The notes below the pieces were generated by a model that saw only the letters and a program-made list of their open reading frames with translations, was not told where the DNA came from and ran no database searches. From positions 1 to 19,282 of the forward strand of contig DDQV01000126.1 of the NCBI GenBank assembly GCA_002342785.1: a stretch of DNA of 19,282 nt. Direction: 5' to 3'. This document shows, one piece after another, positions 16,201-19,282 of the stretch; position 1 is the stretch's first letter; each line of letters starts with the position of its first letter. The translations under genes were made by a program, and so were the position numbers. The stretch comes from Fusobacteriaceae bacterium UBA2433 (GTDB lineage Bacteria > Fusobacteriota > Fusobacteriia > Fusobacteriales > Fusobacteriaceae).

Positions 16201-16964
16201 CTTTCTAAGTATTCATCAAATGTTGCCTGTAAAGTTTCTTCAAATTTTCCTTTTGGAAGAGTAATTTTTTCTAATATAGTTTCAAAAGTAGTATGTCTAC
16301 AATGATCTGACCAATAAGTATCAAGTACTTTTATTTCTGTATCACTAGGATCTCTTTTTTCTTCATTTTTAAAATATTTTTGAATGTATATTATATCTGC
16401 TATAGTCATGGCAAGACCATTAGATTTTCTAAATTCTTCTAATTCATCCTTTGAATAAGAATTAAATTCTTCATAGATTTCTACTTCATTTGGAGGAGTT
16501 ATTTCATCTTCTACCATTTTAGATAGATCTTTTTCTCTCATCTCTACTTCATTTATATAATATTTTTTTATCCTTTTCATATCATCTAGTGAAAGATCTC
16601 CAGAAAAGATAATTACTTTTCCTGTTTTTAATGATATACCTTCACTTTCTTCACAAATTAAATTTATACATTGGATAGCTGAATCTGCTCTCTGATCAAA
16701 TTGACCAGGCAAAAATTCTACAGCCAAATAATTTTTATCTTTTAAATCTAAAGTGTCATAGGTATTATCTACTACAGTTTCTGAGAGTACTACTTCTTTT
16801 ATCGTAGATACTTCATCTTTTTTTACATTAAAAAGATCATATATATTTATTATTCTAACCTTTTCTAAATGAATTAAATTTAAATTTTCCTTTAATTCAA
16901 CCTTTAGCTTTTTAGCTTCTACAGCAAACTTTTCTTTTTTTTCTACATAGATACGATGATTCAT
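13212..16964 (-). CDS. purL: Phosphoribosylformylglycinamidine synthase, single-chain
   Basis: This enzyme converts FGAR to FGAM with glutamine and ATP. The 1250-residue protein is the large single-chain form, so separate PurS and PurQ are not needed. The N-terminal part replaces PurS. The first synthetase half carries HNHPTEIEPFGGAS (His328 to about 340), and the second half carries GKDSMSGSF. The glutaminase domain begins near residue 987 with RVFVPAFPGTNCE and contains the nucleophile Cys1089 in GICNGFQAL and the His1219-Ser-Glu1221 pair near the end. A Lys/Glu-rich linker lies just before the glutaminase. AGGAGG four bases before the ATG sets the start. Upstream are a purine riboswitch and a strong terminator. 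Confidence 0.97.
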   Translation of the reverse strand: MNHRIYVEKKEKFAVEAKKLKVELKENLNLIHLEKVRIINIYDLFNVKKDEVSTIKEVVLSETVVDNTYDTLDLKDKNYLAVEFLPGQFDQRADSAIQCINLICEESEGISLKTGKVIIFSGDLSLDDMKRIKKYYINEVEMREKDLSKMVEDEITPPNEVEIYEEFNSYSKDELEEFRKSNGLAMTIADIIYIQKYFKNEEKRDPSDTEIKVLDTYWSDHCRHTTFETILEKITLPKGKFEETLQATFDEYLESRRYAHGERITKKPMTLMDMATISAREMRKNGFLNDLEVSEEINACSVYIDVDIEKNGKKVMEKWLLMFKNETHNHPTEIEPFGGASTCIGGAIRDPLSGRSYIYQAIRVTGSASPLEKLEDTLPGKLSQRKITTGAAHGYSSYGNQIGVATSHVTEIYHPGYKAKRMEVGAVVAATPASNVRRESPNPGDKIILLGGKTGRDGCGGATGSSKEHDINSIITCSAEVQKGNAPEERKIQKLFRNPEVTKLIKKCNDFGAGGVSVAIGELADGLIINLDKVPVKYKGLNGTELAISESQERMAVVVEEKDVEKFLELSDTENLEAVEVAVVTKEKRLIINWKGKSIVDLSRDFLDTNGITGYIDIEVEAPDLENPLEISNTLGSTLEEKIMNRISSLNVSSQKGLMEMFDSTIGAGTVLMPFGGKYQLTPTEGSVHKIPLLEGMTDTASAITWGYNPLITKWSPYHGGAYAVIESLAKIVAMGGDYKGVRLSFQEYFERLGDNPKKWGKPFAALLGTQYVMKNFNIPAIGGKDSMSGSFNDMDVPPTLISFGVTKVLASNIISPELKCSGNNLYLIKHNMTKDLMPNLEELKSNFEYIYENIKNKKIISAMTIKGGGVIETISKMSFGNMIGAKISISEDELFNMGYGSILVEASDILENKNAILIGKTISTKELIINDKVIKLDGLLIKWKGTLNEIFPEIVEEEIVENENLEIKNCEKKNKIKSKQKIENPRVFVPAFPGTNCEYDSMKAFAKEGALPFTMTFRNLTMDHIIKSIDEMAGHIDNCEILMLPGGFSAGDEPEGSAKFIATILRNEKIKAAVERLLDRDGLILGICNGFQALIKCGLLPNGVIGDLDETSPTLTYNNINRHISKIVTTKVVSNNSPWFSDIAVGSEHRIAVSHGEGKFVVGEEKLKELIENGQVTTQYVNLDGNPTNHGEYNPNGSLYAIEGITSKDGRIFGKMAHSERTGENLYKNILGDKEQNIFRNGVNYFRNR

Positions 16965-17000
16965 GACTCCTCCTAATTTTTATGAATAAATATGAGTTCC

Positions 17001-17058
17001 TCTCTTATAATAAAAATCCCAGGGCTATTTTTAATAAGTAAAAATAGCCCTGGGATTT
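17001..17058 (-). terminator. 20-bp terminator hairpin in the purL leader
   Basis: Read on the minus strand, bases 17058-17039 pair perfectly with 17033-17014 (20 bp, 5-nt loop), and TTTTTATTATAAG follows. It lies 18 nt after the aptamer and about 50 nt before the purL ATG. It is the expression platform of the purL riboswitch or a fixed partial terminator. Confidence 0.85.
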
Positions 17059-17076
17059 AACCAAGTACTTTCATTT

Positions 17077-17141
17077 ACTTATAGCGGTTTATTTAAGGTA
17101 AACCGTAGAGACTCCCAACCATATTATGGGGATATATAAGT
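17077..17141 (-). promoter_or_regulatory. Purine riboswitch aptamer in the purL leader (guanine-type, variant core)
   Basis: On the minus strand a three-way junction is visible. P1 is ACTTATA (17141-17135) with TATAAGT (17083-17077), 7 bp perfect. P2 is short and capped by the conserved AATATGG loop. The joining strand is GTCTCTAC in place of GTTTCTAC. P3 is GGTTTA/TAAACC with the conserved CCTTAAA loop. The specificity base equivalent to C74 is C, predicting guanine or hypoxanthine. Deviations are a C at the second U of the TTTCTAC strand, G in place of the A before C74, and T in place of the last A of the first joining strand. Purine riboswitches normally turn off purine genes when ligand is bound. 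Confidence 0.85.
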
Positions 17142-17161
17142 TTATTTAATTTTTTTATTTC

Positions 17162-18832
17162 TTAAAATAATCCAGAGATTACTCCATTTTCATCAATATC
17201 TATCAATTCTGCTGAAGGTATTTTTGGCAACCCAGGCATATCCAAGATACTTCCTGCCATCGCTACTATAAATCCTGCTCCTGCTGATAATCTAAGTTCA
17301 TTAATTGTAACAGTAAACCCACTCGGTCTTCCCATTAATTTGGGATCATCTGAGATAGATTTTTGAGTCTTCGACATACAGATTGGTAATTTATCATATC
17401 CATATTCATTTAATGTTTTTATCATTTTTTTAGCTTTAGGTGTTAATATTACTCCATCTCCACCATATATGTTTTTTACAATTTTTTCAATTTTATTTTC
17501 TATAGTATCTTCAGTTTTATATAGATATTCAAAATTATTTTTCTTAGTCTCTATTTCATTTATTACTAATTTTGCTAGTTCTATTCCACCTTCTCCACCA
17601 TTAGCCCATACATCACATAGAGCTACTGGTACATCTAATTTTTCACAATGAGTTTTAATAAAACTTAATTCTGCTTCACTATCTGTAACAAATTTATTTA
17701 TAGCTACTACTACTGGTAATCCAAAATTTTTCATATTTTCTATATGTTTATCTAAATTTTCAATCCCTTTAGATAAAGTTTCTATACTTTCGTCTTTTAG
17801 TTCTTTAAGATTCATTCCTCCATGTAATTTAAGGGCTTTTACAGTAGCCACTATAATTACAGCATTTGGTTTTAACCCACCTTTTCTACATTTTATGTTC
17901 AAGAATTTTTCTGCTCCTAAATCTGCTGCAAATCCTGCTTCTGTTATTGCATAATCAGATAATTTTAGAGCCATTTTAGTAGCTAACAATGAATTACAAC
18001 CGTGAGCTATATTAGCAAATGGTCCACCATGAATTATTACTGGAGTATTCTCTAATGTTTGAACTAAGTTTGGTTTAATCGCTTCTTTTAAAAGAGCAGT
18101 TATAGCACCTTCTATCTTTAAATCACTTACTTTTAATGGTTTCCCTTCTTTATCAAATCCAAATACTATTTGACTTATTCTATTTTTTAGATCCATTATA
18201 GATTCTGCCAAACAAAGGATAGCCATTATTTCCGAAGCTACTGTTATTTGAAATGAATTTTCTCTAGGAATTCCATTAGCAATCCCACCCATTCCAATTA
18301 CTATATTTCTAAGAGATCTATCATTCATATCCATAACCCTTTTAAAAGCTATCTTAGTGACATCTATATCTAATTTATTTCCATGTTTTATATGGTTATC
18401 TATACACGCTGAAACAAGATTATGTGCTACTCCAATTGCATGAAGATCTCCAGTAAAATGTAAATTAATATCTTCCATTGGAATTACTTGAGAATATCCA
18501 CCACCAGTAGCTCCACCTTTCATTCCAAATACGGGACCAAGAGATGGTTCTCTAAGAGCTGCTATAGAATTTTCCCCCAATTTATTTAAAGCTTGAGTTA
18601 ATCCTACAGTAACTGTAGATTTTCCTTCTCCTGCTGGAGTAGGAGTTATTGCAGTCACTAAAATCAATTTTCCATCTTTTTTATTTTTATTTTTTTTTAA
18701 AATATCTAAATTTAATTTTGCTTTATATTTTCCGTATTGATCATAATCATCTTCTAACAAATTTAATTTTGTTACTATATTCTTTATATTTAATATTTTT
18801 GCTCCCTGAGCTATTTGAATATCTGTTTTCAT
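17162..18832 (-). CDS. fhs: Formate-tetrahydrofolate ligase
   Basis: Fhs makes 10-formyl-tetrahydrofolate from formate, THF and ATP, the one-carbon donor for PurN and PurH. The 556-residue length is standard. The P-loop TPTPAGEGKST is at 64-72 and onward, followed by REPSLGPVFGMKGGATGGGY (94-113) and NLHFTGD (123-129). The C-terminal half has the conserved GFAADLGAEKF and the end motif around AGAGFIVAMAGSI. AAGGAGG four bases before the ATG sets the start. It heads the purine cluster and is preceded by its own purine riboswitch, tying formyl donor supply to purine demand. In acetogens Fhs serves carbon fixation, but the context here favours purine synthesis. Confidence 0.97.
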   Translation of the reverse strand: MKTDIQIAQGAKILNIKNIVTKLNLLEDDYDQYGKYKAKLNLDILKKNKNKKDGKLILVTAITPTPAGEGKSTVTVGLTQALNKLGENSIAALREPSLGPVFGMKGGATGGGYSQVIPMEDINLHFTGDLHAIGVAHNLVSACIDNHIKHGNKLDIDVTKIAFKRVMDMNDRSLRNIVIGMGGIANGIPRENSFQITVASEIMAILCLAESIMDLKNRISQIVFGFDKEGKPLKVSDLKIEGAITALLKEAIKPNLVQTLENTPVIIHGGPFANIAHGCNSLLATKMALKLSDYAITEAGFAADLGAEKFLNIKCRKGGLKPNAVIIVATVKALKLHGGMNLKELKDESIETLSKGIENLDKHIENMKNFGLPVVVAINKFVTDSEAELSFIKTHCEKLDVPVALCDVWANGGEGGIELAKLVINEIETKKNNFEYLYKTEDTIENKIEKIVKNIYGGDGVILTPKAKKMIKTLNEYGYDKLPICMSKTQKSISDDPKLMGRPSGFTVTINELRLSAGAGFIVAMAGSILDMPGLPKIPSAELIDIDENGVISGLF

Positions 18833-18850
18833 TTCGCCTCCTTATAAAAT

Positions 18851-18891
18851 AAAAATCCTAAGTACACACTTATATTAATGCGGACTTAGGA
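18851..18891 (-). terminator. Terminator hairpin of the fhs leader
   Basis: On the minus strand TCCTAAGT (18891-18884) pairs with ACTTAGGA (18863-18856). After one mismatch, CGCA/TGTG adds four inner pairs around a 10-nt loop, and TTTTTATTTTAT follows. The 5' arm begins at the base right after the stop codon of a 16-codon leader ORF. The GACTTA segment of the aptamer P3 arm (18964-18959) can pair with TAAGTC (18888-18883), offering an antiterminator. Confidence 0.85.
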
Positions 18892-18942
18892 CTATTGATT
18901 AATTTTCTTTTTCTTTTTAAATATCTTTATTTTATACTTCAT
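18892..18942 (-). CDS. Putative 16-codon leader peptide of fhs
   Basis: An ATG at 18942-18940 follows a GGAGG site by six bases and opens a 16-codon frame ending in TAG at 18894-18892. The predicted peptide is half lysine, with a run of five Lys at residues 9-13. The ribosome site begins where the 3' side of the purine aptamer P1 ends, and the stop codon directly abuts the terminator stem. A ribosome at the stop would cover the 5' terminator arm. This position suggests a regulatory leader peptide rather than a stable protein (inference). It may be fortuitous, since a conventional antiterminator can also be drawn. Confidence 0.5.
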   Translation of the reverse strand: MKYKIKIFKKKKKINQ

Positions 18943-18951
18943 TTTAATCCT

Positions 18952-19015
18952 CCATTAGTAAGTCATTTATGGTGACTTGTAGAAACTTTCTTCCATATTA
19001 AGAAATTATATTGTT
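18952..19015 (-). promoter_or_regulatory. Purine riboswitch aptamer in the fhs leader (guanine-type)
   Basis: On the minus strand the core matches the purine riboswitch closely: ATATAAT joining strand, P2 TTTCTT/AAGAAA with AATATGG loop, GTTTCTAC, P3 AAGTCA/TGACTT with CCATAAA loop, then ACTA. The base equivalent to C74 is C, predicting guanine or hypoxanthine as ligand. P1 is weak: AACAATA against TAATGG gives only four canonical pairs around an A-A mismatch. It is followed by a ribosome site, a short ORF and a terminator, so ligand binding should lower fhs expression. Confidence 0.9.
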
Positions 19016-19019
19016 ATCA

Positions 19020-19059
19020 ATTATAGAAGTATAGTACCATAATTCATTTATTTTAGCAA
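19020..19059 (-). promoter_or_regulatory. Probable promoter of the fhs-pur operon
   Basis: On the minus strand TTGCTA (19059-19054) could be the -35 box. TATACT (19033-19028, 20-bp spacing) or TATAAT (19025-19020) could be the -10 box. Neither spacing is ideal. The position just upstream of the riboswitch and downstream of the tRNA terminator fits an operon promoter. Confidence 0.45.
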
Positions 19060-19081
19060 TAAATACTCTATAAAATCCTTC

Positions 19082-19114
19082 AAAAAAATAAAAAATCCGA
19101 ATAAATATTCGGAT
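19082..19114 (-). terminator. Terminator of the tRNA-Trp gene
   Basis: On the minus strand ATCCGAAT (19114-19107) pairs with ATTCGGAT (19102-19095) around a 4-nt loop, and TTTTTATTTTTTT follows. It lies 11 nt after the tRNA 3' end and insulates the fhs operon. Confidence 0.88.
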
Positions 19115-19125
19115 AAAATTTATTA

Positions 19126-19201
19126 TGGCAGTCCAGTAGGGACTCGAACCCTAAACCCACGGTTTTGGAGACCGTTACTCTACCAATTGAGCCACTGAAC
19201 T
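19126..19201 (-). tRNA. tRNA-Trp (anticodon CCA)
   Basis: The minus strand folds into a complete 76-nt cloverleaf. The acceptor stem AGTTCAG/CTGGACT is 7 bp with one G-U pair. The D arm is GCTC/GAGT. The anticodon stem ACGGT/ACCGT encloses the loop CTCCAAA with anticodon CCA. A 5-nt variable loop and the T arm TAGGG/CCCTA with TTCGAGT follow. The discriminator base is G and the terminal CCA is encoded (19128-19126). The 81 bases upstream, to the window end, show no clear gene; the promoter or further tRNAs may lie outside. Confidence 0.97.
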
Positions 19202-19282
19202 ATAAATATTTAATTATTTTTCATTAAAAAAGTTAAACATTCAAAACTATATAATAATGTCTTTCTAAATTAACTCTTCTCT

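Noticed and set aside
17053..17076. Five-codon ATG frame in the purL leader ending at the base of the terminator stem, similar in place to the fhs leader ORF.
   Set aside because: It has no ribosome binding site and only five codons, so chance is the better explanation.
1..19282. CRISPR arrays, rRNA genes and insertion sequences.
   Set aside because: No regularly spaced repeats, rRNA-like stretches or transposase genes were seen on either strand.

Overview
This is a very AT-rich bacterial chromosomal window with strong AGGAGG-type ribosome binding sites. The base composition, the single-chain 1250-residue PurL, the B. subtilis-type PurF with iron-sulfur cysteines, and the fhs gene placed with the purine genes together suggest a low-GC anaerobe, most likely Fusobacteriota and less likely a clostridium. 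That assignment is inference from gene style, not from a database match.

Layout. Positions 1-1721 (+) look like the end of an integrated mobile element: the tail of an unidentified charged protein, a 25-codon ORF, then a large serine recombinase closed by a strong terminator. Positions 1722-2680 are extremely AT-rich and hold one unrecognised 143-residue gene with its own good promoter. Positions 2639-5442 (+) form a small operon: a DNA polymerase III sliding clamp (dnaN) with a near-consensus promoter, an unrecognised 48-residue ORF, and an M20-family Xaa-His dipeptidase (pepD). Positions 5443-5796 are a convergent intergenic region with a terminator for each side.

Positions 5797-19015 (- strand) are a de novo purine cluster transcribed from right to left: fhs, purL, purE, purC, purF, purM, purN, purH, purD. 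PurF starts the pathway from PRPP, and PurD, PurN, PurL, PurM, PurE, PurC and PurH supply most later steps to IMP. Fhs makes the 10-formyl-tetrahydrofolate that PurN and PurH use. purB and purK are not in the window. A tRNA-Trp(CCA) gene with its own terminator lies upstream of fhs.

The most interesting part is the regulation. There are two purine (guanine-type) riboswitch aptamers in series on the same strand, one in the fhs leader and one between fhs and purL, each followed by a terminator hairpin. In the fhs leader the 3' side of the aptamer runs straight into a Shine-Dalgarno sequence and a 16-codon lysine-rich ORF. The stop codon of that ORF touches the first base of the terminator stem. 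The second aptamer departs from the usual binding core at several normally conserved positions.
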